64,000 nucleotides of DNA from Yinghuangia sp045039925 (GCA_045039925.1 CP108400.1:9052001-9116000), one strand, 5' to 3'; positions 25,430 to 34,155 are shown, numbered from the stretch's first letter. Numbers and translations: made by a program. Notes: generated by a model not told the origin, from the letters alone.

Positions 25430-26800
25430 ATGACCGAGAAGTTGCCGCCCCCGCCGTACCTTCGAGGCCGTTACGCACCGGTTGCCGGCGAGCGGACCGC
25501 CGCGCACCTGCCTGTGCGGGGTGCGCTGCCGCCCGAACTGGACGGCCGGTACCTGCGCAACGGCCCGAACCCGCCGCCCGGCCGGGACACCGGGCACTGG
25601 TTCACGGGGTCCGGCATGCTGCACGGCATCCGGCTGCGCGACGGACGCGCCGAGTGGTACCGCAACCGCTGGATCCGGACCCGCGAGTTGGCCGGACATC
25701 CCCTGGTACGGCCGGACTTCAGCGTCGACCTGGCCGCGGCGCCCGCGAACACGCACGTGATCCGGCACGCGGGCATGGTGCTCGCGCTGTGCGAAACGGG
25801 CCTGCCCTACTGGGTGTCGCCGTCGTTGGAGACGGTCGGGCCGTACGACTTCAACGGGCGGCTCACCACCGCGATGACCGCGCATCCGAAGGAGGACCCG
25901 GCGACCGGCGAACTCCACCTGTTCGGAACCGGTTTCGCCCCGCCGTACCTCACCTACCACCGGGTGGCCGCGGACGGTCGGCTGGCGGAGAGCCGGACGG
26001 TCGACGTGCCGGGGCCGACGATGATGCACGACTTCGCGATCACCGAGCACCACGTCCTCTGGCTGGACCTGCCGGTCGTCTTCGACTTCGCCCTCGCCGC
26101 GGTGCGACGGCTGCCGTACCGGTGGGACGACGCGTACGGCGCGCGGCTCGGCGTCATGTCCCGCGTGCCGGGGGACACCGCGGTGAGGTGGTTCGACGTG
26201 GCCCCCTGCTACGTCTTCCACGTCGGGAACGCGTACGAGGACGCCCGTGGGCACATCGTGCTCGACGCGGTCCGCTACGACCCCGAGGGCTTCCGGAGGG
26301 CCTGGGCCGACATCGGCGGCTCCGCGGGGCCCTCGGGTTCCGAAGTCCATGGGCAACCAGGGGACTTCGGGCCGTTCGCGGTCCTGCACCGCTGGACCCT
26401 CGACCCGGCCTCCGGCAGCGTCGCCGAAACCCGGCTCGACGACCGCGAGTCCGAGTTCCCGACCCACAACGCCGCGTTCACCGGGCGGCCGAACCGCTAC
26501 CTGTACACCGTCTCCGCCCAGGGCATCGCCAAGCACGATCTCGCGCACCGCCGCGTCGACGTCCACGAGACGCGACGAGGCCGATTCGCCGGCGAGGCCG
26601 TCTTCGTCCCCGCGTCGGACGGCGTCGGGGAGGACGAAGGCTGGCTCCTGGCGCTGACTTCGGACGACAATGGCGGCCCGGGGGAACTGCTCGTACTCGA
26701 CGCGGCCGACCTGTCCACCCAGGCGGTCGTGGAACTGCCCTGCTCCGTTCCGGCAGGCTTCCACGGAAGCTGGCTCCCCGAGCCGGCTCCTCGAACCTGA
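25430..26800 (+). CDS. Carotenoid-cleavage dioxygenase (RPE65/CCD family)
   Basis: A 456-residue non-haem iron oxygenase that cleaves double bonds of carotenoids or stilbene-like compounds. The family opening is clear: LDGRYLRNGPNPPP...GHWFTGSGMLHGIRLRDGRAEWYRNRWI. The four iron-binding histidines can be placed in MTAHPK (about residue 152), MMHDFAITEHH (about 200), YVFHVGNAYED (about 264) and AGFHGSWLP (about 443), so the active site looks complete. No signal peptide is seen. It lies 12 bp after the membrane protein gene and 39 bp before an ECF sigma gene, all under promoter copy C. No carotenoid biosynthesis gene is in the window, so the substrate is unknown. Confidence 0.93.
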   Translation: MTEKLPPPPYLRGRYAPVAGERTAAHLPVRGALPPELDGRYLRNGPNPPPGRDTGHWFTGSGMLHGIRLRDGRAEWYRNRWIRTRELAGHPLVRPDFSVDLAAAPANTHVIRHAGMVLALCETGLPYWVSPSLETVGPYDFNGRLTTAMTAHPKEDPATGELHLFGTGFAPPYLTYHRVAADGRLAESRTVDVPGPTMMHDFAITEHHVLWLDLPVVFDFALAAVRRLPYRWDDAYGARLGVMSRVPGDTAVRWFDVAPCYVFHVGNAYEDARGHIVLDAVRYDPEGFRRAWADIGGSAGPSGSEVHGQPGDFGPFAVLHRWTLDPASGSVAETRLDDRESEFPTHNAAFTGRPNRYLYTVSAQGIAKHDLAHRRVDVHETRRGRFAGEAVFVPASDGVGEDEGWLLALTSDDNGGPGELLVLDAADLSTQAVVELPCSVPAGFHGSWLPEPAPRT

Positions 26801-26839
26801 AGCGCGCATCGGACACTTCGGAGAAGGAAGCCCACGGAC

Positions 26840-27799
26840 ATGGCCCCACTCGTGCCGCCCACCGACGAGGAACTGACACGCAGAGCCCAGGCCGGTGAGA
26901 CCGGTGCGCTGGGGTTGCTGCTGGCCCGCCACCAGGCCCCGATGCGGGCCGTGGCGCTCAGCCGACTCGGCTACGGCCCCGACGCGGACGACGCGGTGCA
27001 GGACGCGGCCCTGATCGCGCTGCGGCGCATCGGCGACGTACGCGAGCCGGCGGCCGTGGGCGCGTGGCTGCGGTCGGTGGTCCGCAACACCTGCCGCATG
27101 CGCCTGCGCGACACACGCGAACTGCCGGGGTTGGAGGGCCTGGAGCACCTCTGCCTGGCCGACCGCGAGGCCTTGCTTCCGGAGCAGCTCATCGAACGGC
27201 ACGCGATGCGCGACTGGATCTGGGACGCCGTCGAGGAACTGCCGCCCAAGCTCCGGCTGGTGCTGATGCTGCGGCACTTCAGCGGCATCACCTGCTACGA
27301 GGACATCGCCGACGCGTGCGAGGTCCCGGTCGGCACCGTGCGCAGCCGCCTCAGCACGGCGCGGGGCAAGCTGGCCGAGATCCTGCTGTCGACCGCCGAA
27401 CAGGCCCACGACGACGCCGCCACGCTCACCGAGGCAAGCCGGCACGAGGCGGTGGCCACGTTGGACGCGTCCGAGGTCGGCAGGCCCCTGCCGCGCGAGA
27501 TCGCCGAACTGTGGCCCACGGACGCCGAGATGATCGGCAAGCTGGCCCAGCCGGGCGAGCGCGTCCACCCGGTCTCGGTCATGCAGCGCATGCTGGAGGT
27601 CGGCGTACGCCAGGACTTGCGCCATGTGGTCGCCAGCCGGGAGATCACCATCTGGGAGATGGACGTCACCAACCCGCCCGACAAGACCGATCCCTGCCCG
27701 CCGGCCCTGGCGTGGCTGATGTTCCGCGACCACGGAATCGTGCAGCGGCTGAGGGTGGTCTTCCCCGCCCGGCCGTCCGCGGCCGAACGTGTCCCATGA
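26840..27799 (+). CDS. ECF RNA polymerase sigma factor with C-terminal extension
   Basis: A 319-residue sigma factor. Residues 1-190 closely parallel the factor at 955-1629: MAPL...DEELTRRAQAGETGALGLLLARHQAPMRAVALSRLGYGPDADDAVQDAALIALRRIGDVREPAAVGAWLRSVVRN, then EELPPKLRLVLMLRHFSGITCYEDIADACEVPVGTVRSRLSTARGKL. An extra part of about 120 residues follows, ending VASREITIWEMDVTNPPD...WLMFRDHGIVQRLRVVFPARP. It resembles the SnoaL-like tails of ECF41-type factors, where the tail modulates activity. ATG at 26840 has GAAGGAAG upstream. It is the last gene of the operon under promoter copy C. Which promoters it reads is unknown. Confidence 0.92.
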   Translation: MAPLVPPTDEELTRRAQAGETGALGLLLARHQAPMRAVALSRLGYGPDADDAVQDAALIALRRIGDVREPAAVGAWLRSVVRNTCRMRLRDTRELPGLEGLEHLCLADREALLPEQLIERHAMRDWIWDAVEELPPKLRLVLMLRHFSGITCYEDIADACEVPVGTVRSRLSTARGKLAEILLSTAEQAHDDAATLTEASRHEAVATLDASEVGRPLPREIAELWPTDAEMIGKLAQPGERVHPVSVMQRMLEVGVRQDLRHVVASREITIWEMDVTNPPDKTDPCPPALAWLMFRDHGIVQRLRVVFPARPSAAERVP

Positions 27800-27844
27800 C
27801 CGGCACGCATCGGCGGGGGGCGCCGAGCACGCGCCGGTCGTACG

Positions 27845-27876
27845 CGAGCCCGGGCCGTGGTCACGGCCCGGGCTCG
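27845..27876. terminator. Bidirectional terminator hairpin
   Basis: CGAGCCCGGGCCGTG (27845-27859), two bases, and its exact complement (27862-27876). It sits between the convergent sigma factor and phosphotransferase genes. Confidence 0.8.
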
Positions 27877-27931
27877 TGGGCGAGGTGCGGCAGGCGCCGG
27901 GACGCCGGCGGGGCCTCGGGGTGCTGCGAGG

Positions 27932-28993
27932 TCAGCGGGCCGACACGTTGAAGACCTCGTGATCGGCGGCCGCGGTACCGAGCCGCTGGAGGAGTACGCG
28001 CGTGATCGCCGGATCGACCTTGAGCGTGATGCCCCACAGGTAGAAGCCGTGGATGACGCCCTGTCGGATCCCGCGCCAGGCGTCGTCCCACGAGGGCGCC
28101 TCCACCCCGGCGGCGCTCAGCTCGTCGAGGTAGTGGCGCAGCAGGTCCTTCTCGGTGCGTCGCCGGTCCTCGACGGTGAGTACGGAGGCGATGTGGTAGC
28201 CGACGTCGAGGTGCCACGGCCCGCGTTGTACGAGCTGCCAGTCCACGAACGAAGGCCGGCCCTCGCCGTCGAGGTAGAGGTTGCCGACGTGGGTGTCGCC
28301 GTGGATCACGGTCCACGGGGATTCGTGCGGCGTGTCGGCGATGACCTTGAGGTACGCCGCGAACAGCTGGTCGGCGTCGCGCACTTCCCCGGGGACCCCG
28401 GCGGAGATGTCGGACTCGAAGTTCTGGCGTATGTCCTTTACGCCGCGGCGGACCGTGTACCCCTCCAGCCGCGGCGCCAGCCAGTCCGCCGTGGCGAACC
28501 TCTCGGCGCACCAGGCGGCGGCGTGCAGCTTGGCGAGCTGCGTCAGGCTCTCCGCCGCGAGTTCCGGGGTGTAGTCGCTGCTCGCGTCCAGGAACGTGGC
28601 GCCCTGGGACAGGACGTCCTCGGTGATGACCACGCCGTGGTCGGTCTCCGGGTCGACGTCCGCGTACACGCTGCGCAGGGTCCGTACGCCGCTCTGTTCC
28701 GCCAGATGGCGGTAGAAGAACGCCTCGTAGCGGCCGGCGTGCCGGAACGGCCAGCCGACCTCCGAGAAGTAGCCCTTGCCCCACAGGACCGGTGGGAGGC
28801 CTTCCGGCAGCCCTCCCTCGCACTCGATGCTGAACGAGGCGTTGGTGGCGACGCGGCTGACCTCCTGGCCGGGGGTCGCCTTTGTGACGCGAACTCCCGG
28901 GAAGCGGGGCGCGAGCGCCGAGCTCAGCCACTCGGGGGACAGTAGGTCCGCCAGCGTCCGGGGGACTGGTGTCGCGCGCTGATTCAAGGCCAT
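27932..28993 (-). CDS. Phosphotransferase of the aminoglycoside/ecdysteroid-kinase superfamily
   Basis: A 353-residue kinase-like protein. The N-lobe carries VTKATPGQEVSRVATNASFSIE and LWGKGYF as the ATP-lid and lysine region. The C-lobe has the catalytic loop VIHGDTHVGNLYLDG and the metal-binding FVDWQLVQRGPWHLDVGYHIAS. This matches the APH fold, especially the DUF1679/ecdysteroid-kinase-like branch that phosphorylates hydroxyl groups of small molecules. The start at 28993 has only a weak ribosome site. The upstream region is unusually AT-rich for this window (29001-29042), which fits a vegetative promoter. The acceptor substrate is unknown; no antibiotic gene adjoins it. Confidence 0.88.
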   Translation of the reverse strand: MALNQRATPVPRTLADLLSPEWLSSALAPRFPGVRVTKATPGQEVSRVATNASFSIECEGGLPEGLPPVLWGKGYFSEVGWPFRHAGRYEAFFYRHLAEQSGVRTLRSVYADVDPETDHGVVITEDVLSQGATFLDASSDYTPELAAESLTQLAKLHAAAWCAERFATADWLAPRLEGYTVRRGVKDIRQNFESDISAGVPGEVRDADQLFAAYLKVIADTPHESPWTVIHGDTHVGNLYLDGEGRPSFVDWQLVQRGPWHLDVGYHIASVLTVEDRRRTEKDLLRHYLDELSAAGVEAPSWDDAWRGIRQGVIHGFYLWGITLKVDPAITRVLLQRLGTAAADHEVFNVSAR

Positions 28994-29297
28994 GTCATGC
29001 CTTACGCTAGTATTTGATCACCCTGCTTCTTTCTTATCATCAGTGCGCATGACGGTACAGGCAAAGACGGTCGGGGATCGCAGTTTCCGCACCGCGCCGC
29101 CCCACGCAATGCCCTGTGTGCCGTCGCCCGCGCCGACCCGTGCGCCGTACCGTACGCCGCCCGCCGCGGGTGGGGAACCACGTGAGGTGGTGGATGACTT
29201 CGACGGTGTCGAGGTGGCGGCATCCGCCCGCCGACCCGGTCGAGCCGGGTCGGCGGGCGGATGTGGTGGTATCTGAGCGCGCTGTGGTTCTGCCGGT
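28994..29297. other. Gap of 304 bp: kinase promoter and a terminator
   Basis: No convincing gene. Its kinase-proximal end (about 29000-29042) is AT-rich and probably holds the phosphotransferase promoter. The far end holds the strong hairpin listed at 29221-29263. The open frames across it look like GC-rich shadows. Confidence 0.6.
29221..29263 (-). terminator. Strong terminator hairpin after the secreted helical protein
   Basis: A perfect 19-bp stem: 29221-29239 (CATCCGCCCGCCGACCCGG) pairs exactly with 29245-29263 around the loop TCGAG. It lies about 35 bases after the stop of the gene at 29298. Confidence 0.82.
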
Positions 29298-30533
29298 TCA
29301 GTTCTCCGGGATGTACGCGGAGCAGGTGCTGAACGCGCTGTTCTCGACGCACTGGAACAGTTCGTTCCACTTGCTCTCGTCGTCGGCCGCGGCCTTGGTC
29401 AGGGTGTCGGCGCACGAGTCATCGGTGAGGCCCCAGAGGGATCCGTCCGGCCAGCCGGCCTCGGCGGTCCGGTTCTCGATGGCATCCACGCAGGCCTGCG
29501 GCGGGTCGTAGCTCTTCACCGCATCCAGGAACTCGCGGTACTTGGTGTCCTCCGGGGAGTTGGACGAGCCCGGAGCGGCGGCCTGCTCCTCCAGCGTCTG
29601 CTGCGCGGCCTGCTTCTCCTGCGGCGTCGCGTCGGCATTCTGGAGGACGACGACCGCACCGGTGACGACCTCGGTCTTCTCCTTCAGGATCTCCTCGACC
29701 TTCTCCTTGTCCTCGGGCTTCTCCGGCTTCGTCTCCGGCTTCTGGGCGGCCAGCAGCCCGCTGGCTATCTCGTCGGCGGTCTTGAGGAGGTCGGCCTTGT
29801 TCGCCGCCGGGGTCTCCGGATCCAGCGCGACGGCCGAGTAGAACGCGAGGTTCTGGGCGATCGCCTGGTTCTTCGCCTTGTCCGCCGCCGATGCGTTCGG
29901 ATCCTGGCTCAGCTTCACGGCTTCGTTGATGCCCTGCGCGAGCTTCGTGTACAGCGCCTTGTCGGCCGCCGACGTCGTCGGAGCCGCGGCCGCCTTCAGG
30001 ACCACGTTGACGTTGTCCACGATCACCTTGTAGACGTCCTTGGTCTGCTCCGGCACGGCCGGGTCGTTGATGACCTTCAGGGCGGTGGCGAGCCCGTCCC
30101 TGAGCTGCTTCTTCACTTCGTCGGACACCGTGAGGGCCGCTATCTGGGCCTCGACCTCCTGTGGCGTGGTCGCCGCCTGGAACTGCTGCAACTGCTGCGG
30201 GAGCTGCGGGGGCTCGGACTCTTCGTCCGAGGGTGCGCTCGGCTCGTCGTCCGAGGGTGTGCCCGGTTCGCCTTCCGAAGGCGTGTCTCCGTCCGGCACG
30301 TTCGGCTGCTCGGGTTCGGGCGCGGGACCGTCGGGTTGCTGCGGTTCGGGCTCGGGATCCGGCGGTTCCGGCGACGGCGGGTCCGGTGGTCCGGGGGTGT
30401 CGACGGGAGCCGTCTTCGGGGCTTGGGGAGCGGTTCCCGGCGCGGCGAATGCCGCGGTCGGGAAGGCGACCGCGGCGGCCAGGCAGGAGGCGCCGACTAT
30501 GCGGGAGAGCTGTCGCCGGGCGGTTTTGGACAT
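29298..30533 (-). CDS. Secreted proline-rich and helical protein of unknown function
   Basis: About 411 residues. The N-terminus MSKTARRQLSRIVGASCLAAAVAFPTAAFAAP is a clear export signal, which is why I start at 30533 and not at 30638. A Pro/Glu-rich segment follows (PDPPSPEPPDPEPEPQQP and APSDEESEPPQ), probably spanning the cell wall. The body is alpha-helical with repeated units of the form AAADKALYTKLAQGINEAVKL, ASAADKAKNQAIAQNLAFYS and TPAANKADLLKTADEIASGL, each opening with an (A/T)xAxK-A/D pattern. The last 70 residues hold four cysteines (PPQACVDAI, DDSCADTL, FQCVEN, STCSAY), probably two disulfides. I recognise no named family. It is followed by a strong terminator. Confidence 0.85.
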   Translation of the reverse strand: MSKTARRQLSRIVGASCLAAAVAFPTAAFAAPGTAPQAPKTAPVDTPGPPDPPSPEPPDPEPEPQQPDGPAPEPEQPNVPDGDTPSEGEPGTPSDDEPSAPSDEESEPPQLPQQLQQFQAATTPQEVEAQIAALTVSDEVKKQLRDGLATALKVINDPAVPEQTKDVYKVIVDNVNVVLKAAAAPTTSAADKALYTKLAQGINEAVKLSQDPNASAADKAKNQAIAQNLAFYSAVALDPETPAANKADLLKTADEIASGLLAAQKPETKPEKPEDKEKVEEILKEKTEVVTGAVVVLQNADATPQEKQAAQQTLEEQAAAPGSSNSPEDTKYREFLDAVKSYDPPQACVDAIENRTAEAGWPDGSLWGLTDDSCADTLTKAAADDESKWNELFQCVENSAFSTCSAYIPEN

Positions 30534-30779
30534 GGCGGATCCAGGTGCGTTCGAGGATGGCCACTGTGCCCATGCCGACTTGGCCCCCTGACGCGGGCCC
30601 AGGGTCACCGGAGACGGGGCTTCAACTGTGCGTCCCATATGACAAGATCCACTCTTCGCCCCTTGGCGGCCGACCGCAAGTCCACCGCCGAATCCGACGC
30701 AACTCGCCTTCCCTGTAAGGGAAATGGCATTTCCGGGTCAGCTGTCGGGCAGGGACACGACGGAGACGCCGGGGTGGCC

Positions 30780-30970
30780 GACCGCAGGGTCTCGGCCGTC
30801 CCGAGCAGCGGTTGCATGGTGGCGTTGCCGCACAGCCGCACGAGGCCTTCGTGGAAGTCGCGGCACGCGCGGCCGAACGCCCGCAGGTAGTGGGAGAGTT
30901 CCCCGCAGCGTTCGCGCAACGCGAGGATCTGCGGCACGACTTCGGTGGCGCGGTCGTCGCGGGCCGCACA
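30780..30970 (-). pseudogene. Remnant of a GntR-type regulator (FCD domain fragment)
   Basis: The gap 30534-31079 has no intact gene. On the minus strand one frame reads RCGELSHYLRAFGRACRDFHEGLVRLCGNATMQPLL, which looks like the FCD effector-binding domain of FadR-type GntR regulators (DFHxxLxxxxGNxxL). I see no start or winged-helix part, and the frame runs into unrelated sequence. It may be a decayed gene. An alternative is a chance shadow, but the similarity is long enough to be worth testing. Confidence 0.45.
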
Positions 30971-31079
30971 CATCGAGCGCGCGGGGGACGCGAAACGCCT
31001 GCGCTTCAACGCCTTCGCGGGGTGGCTCGACCCGCCTGTGGCCGTCACTGCGCGCTGGGCCGCGCCCTTCCCGGCGTGG

Positions 31080-32096
31080 TCAGGAGGATCGGGCGCCGGG
31101 CGCGCCTTTTGTCGAGGCGCGGGTTCGCAGCACCCACGCGTGGGGCCGGACGGTGTCGGGCGGCGTACGGTCGGCCAGGATGTCGCAGAGGAGTTCGGTG
31201 CAGGCCCGCCCGTAGTCGGCCGGCCGCAGGTCGACGGCGGTGATCGGCGGGGTGCCCGCGCGCATGGCGGTGCCGTCCACGCAGGAGGCGACGAGCAGGT
31301 CCGCGCCGGGAGTCCGGCCGACCGCGCGGGCCCCGTGCAGGACACCCGGGGCCGCACCGTCGGGCCCGCACACCATCGCGTCGATCGCCGCGTCGCCGGT
31401 GAGCAGGTCGGCCGTGGCCTCGGCGGCTTCGGCGGGGGTGGCGGCGAAGGGGACCGTGCGTACGGCGACCGGCACGCCCGTCGCCGCGCTCCACTCCGCG
31501 GCGCTCGCCCGCAGGGCCTGGGCCCACGCCGAGTCGCCGTACGGGGCGAGCAGGGCCGGGCGGCGCGCGCCCCGCCCGTACAGGTGGTCGAGGATCGCGC
31601 TGAGCGAGGCCGCGTTGTCGCACACCACGGCGCCGGTGGGGGCGGGGCTCACCCCCGGGTAGCGCTCGCCGGTGACGACCGGGACGCCCGCGTCGAGGAG
31701 CTCCGGGACCGTCGGGTCGGAGGTGTCCGGGTCGATGGCGAGGAGGCCGTCGACCCGGGTGGCGAGGGGGCCGTGGGTGCCCGCGGACCCGCCGAGCAGG
31801 ACCAGGTCGAGGCCGTCGTCCTGGGCGCGGGCGACGGCTCCGAAGGCGAGGTTCATGTAGTAGTCGAGCCGCGTCGCGGTCCGGGGCAGGTACAGGCCGA
31901 TCGCTCCGGTGCCGGCCCGGCGCAGGCGGCGGGCGGCGCTGTTGGGGCGGTAGCCGAGTGCGTCCGCGGTCGCGCGGACCCGGGTACGGGTGGCCTCGGC
32001 CACGCGCCCGGAGCCCTGGAGGGCGTCCGAGGCGGTGCTCCGGGACACGCCGGCGGCGCGGGCCACGTCGACGAGGGTCACGATGCGGGCGGTCAC
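31080..32096 (-). CDS. LacI-family transcriptional repressor
   Basis: A 338-residue LacI/GalR regulator starting GTG at 32096. The N-terminal helix-turn-helix and hinge are textbook: VTLVDVARAAGVSRSTASDALQGSGRVAEATRTRVRATADALGYRPNSAARRLRRAGTGAIGLYLP. The rest is a periplasmic-binding-protein-like effector domain (DGLLAIDPDTSDPTVPELLDAGVPVVTGER...VVCDNAASLSAILDHLYGRGARRPALL...AVDLRPADYGRACTELLCDIL). It is divergent from an amidase gene. Two near-identical palindromes between them (32129-32148 and 32164-32183) are the obvious operators. It probably represses itself and the amidase until an amide or derived ligand binds. Confidence 0.95.
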   Translation of the reverse strand: MTARIVTLVDVARAAGVSRSTASDALQGSGRVAEATRTRVRATADALGYRPNSAARRLRRAGTGAIGLYLPRTATRLDYYMNLAFGAVARAQDDGLDLVLLGGSAGTHGPLATRVDGLLAIDPDTSDPTVPELLDAGVPVVTGERYPGVSPAPTGAVVCDNAASLSAILDHLYGRGARRPALLAPYGDSAWAQALRASAAEWSAATGVPVAVRTVPFAATPAEAAEATADLLTGDAAIDAMVCGPDGAAPGVLHGARAVGRTPGADLLVASCVDGTAMRAGTPPITAVDLRPADYGRACTELLCDILADRTPPDTVRPHAWVLRTRASTKGAPGARSS

Positions 32097-32128
32097 AGCT
32101 CCGCATTGTAGGTGCCCAGGCCACAGGG

Positions 32129-32148
32129 TTGCCGGATCGATCCGGCAA
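32129..32148. promoter_or_regulatory. LacI operator 1 (20-bp perfect palindrome)
   Basis: TTGCCGGATCGATCCGGCAA is fully palindromic. It lies 32 bp from the lacI-type start, with the CG centre typical of LacI/GalR operators. Confidence 0.85.
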
Positions 32149-32163
32149 TGTCTAGGCTCAGCC

Positions 32164-32183
32164 CTGCCGGATCGATCCGGCAG
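32164..32183. promoter_or_regulatory. LacI operator 2 (20-bp perfect palindrome)
   Basis: CTGCCGGATCGATCCGGCAG has the same 18-bp core as operator 1. The centres are 35 bp apart, so two repressor dimers could bind side by side. Confidence 0.85.
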
Positions 32184-32360
32184 AGGTCCGGCGGAGGTCC
32201 GGACGTGCTGCGTCGTGCAGTGCCGGCGTCGTGCAGTGCCGTGTCTTGCAGTGTCGTGCGGTGAGCTGCTGCGACGTGCGGCACGTGCTGTCCGGCCGCT
32301 GGATTCCGGGGCCCGCCCCCTACGACCGAAACGACCGAACCACGCCAGGAGGCAACCCGC

Positions 32361-34097
32361 ATGACCCGCGGTTTCGACGTCGTGGAGACAAGCATCGCCG
32401 ACCTGCGCGCGGCCCTGGAGAGAGGCGAGGCCACCGCGGTCGGGCTGCTCGACGCCTACCTGGCCCGGATCGAGGCCTACGACCGGCCCGGTACCGACAC
32501 CGCGCTCAACGCGGTCGTGGTCATGAACCCGGACGCCCGCGCCGACGCGGCGGCCTCCGACGCCCGCCGCGCGCGCGGCGAGGTGCTCGGCCCGCTCGAC
32601 GGCATCCCGTACACCGCGAAGGACAGCTACCTCGCGAAGGGGCTGACCGCGGCGGCCGGTTCGCCGGCGTTCGAGCACCTCGTGGCCCAGCGCGACGCGT
32701 TCGCCGTCGAGCGGCTGCGCGCGGCCGGGGCCGTGCTCATCGGTCTGACCAACATGCCGCCCATGGCGAACGGCGGCATGCAGCGCGGCGTGTACGGCCG
32801 CGCGGAAAGCCCGTACAGCGCCGACTGGCTGACGAGCGCCTACGGCTCCGGCTCGTCGAACGGGTCGGGCACCGCGACCGCGGCGTCGTTCGGCGCGTTC
32901 GGCCTCGGTGAGGAGACCTGGTCGTCGGGCCGGGCGCCCGCGTCGAACAACGCGCTGTGCGCGTACACGCCCAGCCGCGGCGTGATCTCGGTGCGCGGCA
33001 ACTGGCCCCTCGTCCCGACCATGGACGTCGTGGTCCCGCACACCCGCTCGATGGCCGACCTCTTCGAACTGCTCGACGTCGTCGTCGCCGACGACGCGGA
33101 GACGCGCGGCGACCTGTGGCGCTCCCAGCCGTGGGTGCCGCTCCCCGCCCCGTCGCAGGTACGCCCCGCCTCGTACCCGGCCCTGGCCCCCGCCGACGCG
33201 ACGGCGGCGCGTGCCGCGCTGGCCGGAAAGCGCGTCGGGGTGCCGAGGATGTACATCAACGCCGACCCCGACGCCGGGACGAACCCGGAGGGCGGCATCG
33301 GCGGCCAGACCGGACAGCTCATCGAGACGCGCGCGTCGGTGCTCGACCTGTGGGAGGCGGCACGCCGCGACCTGGAGGCGGCGGGCGCCGAGGTGGTCGA
33401 GGTCGACTTCCCCGTCGTGACCAACTACGAGTCCGACCGCCCCGGCGCGCCCTCGCTGCTCACCCGGGGCCTGGTCGGGCGCGAGTTCCTCGACGTCGAG
33501 ATCCTCGACCTGTCGGCCTGGGCGTGGGACGACTTCCTGCGCGCCAACGGCGACCCGGCGCTCGGCACGCTGGCCGACGTCGACAACGCCCGGATCTGGC
33601 CCAAGCACCCCGGCGAACTGCCGGACCGCTACGCCGGATTCGACGACACGATCAGCGACTACCCGAAGTGCGTGCGCGAGCGCCCGTACGCGTCGGTCAC
33701 CGACATCCCGCACCTCGAAGAGGGACTGCGCGGACTCGAGGAGACCCGCCGGGTGGACCTGGAGCTGTGGATGGACGAACTGCGCCTGGACGCCGTGGTG
33801 TTCCCCGCCGTCGCCGACGTGGGCCCGGCGGACATGGATGTCGACGAGGCATCGGCCGATCTCGGTTGGCGCAACGGCGTATGGGTCGCGAACGGCAACC
33901 TGGTGCCCCGCCACCTCGGCATTCCGACGGTCACCGTGCCGATGGGCACCATGGCCGACATCGGCATGCCCGTGGGGCTGACCTTCGCGGGCCGGGCCTA
34001 CGACGACAGCGCCCTGCTCACCCTGGCCGCGGCCTTCGAGGCGACGGGAAACCGACGCACCGAGCCGCCGCGCACCCCGAGGCGGACGGCCGGCTGA
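32361..34097 (+). CDS. Amidase-signature family amidohydrolase
   Basis: A 578-residue enzyme of the amidase signature family, which hydrolyses amide bonds with a Ser-cisSer-Lys triad. The Lys is in GIPYTAKDSYLAKG (about residue 86). The cis-Ser lies in AYGSGSSNGSGTATAASFGAFGLG (about 165), and the nucleophile Ser in GEETWSSGRAPASNN (about 188). The usual GGSSGG and GTDTGGS motifs are altered to GSGSSNGSG and GEETWSSGR, so this is a divergent branch. The later part contains DMDVDEASADLGWRNGVWVANGNLVPRHLGIPTVTVPMG. The gene is divergent from the LacI regulator and probably controlled by it. The true substrate amide is unknown. Confidence 0.93.
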   Translation: MTRGFDVVETSIADLRAALERGEATAVGLLDAYLARIEAYDRPGTDTALNAVVVMNPDARADAAASDARRARGEVLGPLDGIPYTAKDSYLAKGLTAAAGSPAFEHLVAQRDAFAVERLRAAGAVLIGLTNMPPMANGGMQRGVYGRAESPYSADWLTSAYGSGSSNGSGTATAASFGAFGLGEETWSSGRAPASNNALCAYTPSRGVISVRGNWPLVPTMDVVVPHTRSMADLFELLDVVVADDAETRGDLWRSQPWVPLPAPSQVRPASYPALAPADATAARAALAGKRVGVPRMYINADPDAGTNPEGGIGGQTGQLIETRASVLDLWEAARRDLEAAGAEVVEVDFPVVTNYESDRPGAPSLLTRGLVGREFLDVEILDLSAWAWDDFLRANGDPALGTLADVDNARIWPKHPGELPDRYAGFDDTISDYPKCVRERPYASVTDIPHLEEGLRGLEETRRVDLELWMDELRLDAVVFPAVADVGPADMDVDEASADLGWRNGVWVANGNLVPRHLGIPTVTVPMGTMADIGMPVGLTFAGRAYDDSALLTLAAAFEATGNRRTEPPRTPRRTAG

Positions 34098-34101
34098 CCC
34101 G

Positions 34102-34146
34102 GCGGCGCCGCGGCGGGCGGGATCGCCCGTACCCGCCGCGCCGCCT
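34102..34146. terminator. Imperfect GC-rich hairpin between convergent genes
   Basis: GGCGGCG...GCGGCGGG...GGG pairs imperfectly with CCC...CCCGCCGC...GCCGCC around GATCG. It lies between the amidase and the GNAT gene and can serve both. Confidence 0.6.
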
Positions 34147-34155
34147 CGGCGCGGT

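Noticed and set aside
30635..30655. GATCTTGTC near the secreted helical protein as a further island promoter
   Set aside because: No GAACT 14 bases upstream of a GCATC-like element and no CRP-like box at the required spacing.
31080..33914. A 944-residue open frame ending with the LacI protein
   Set aside because: Its first 600 residues are antisense to the amidase gene. The LacI domain starts cleanly at GTG 32096.
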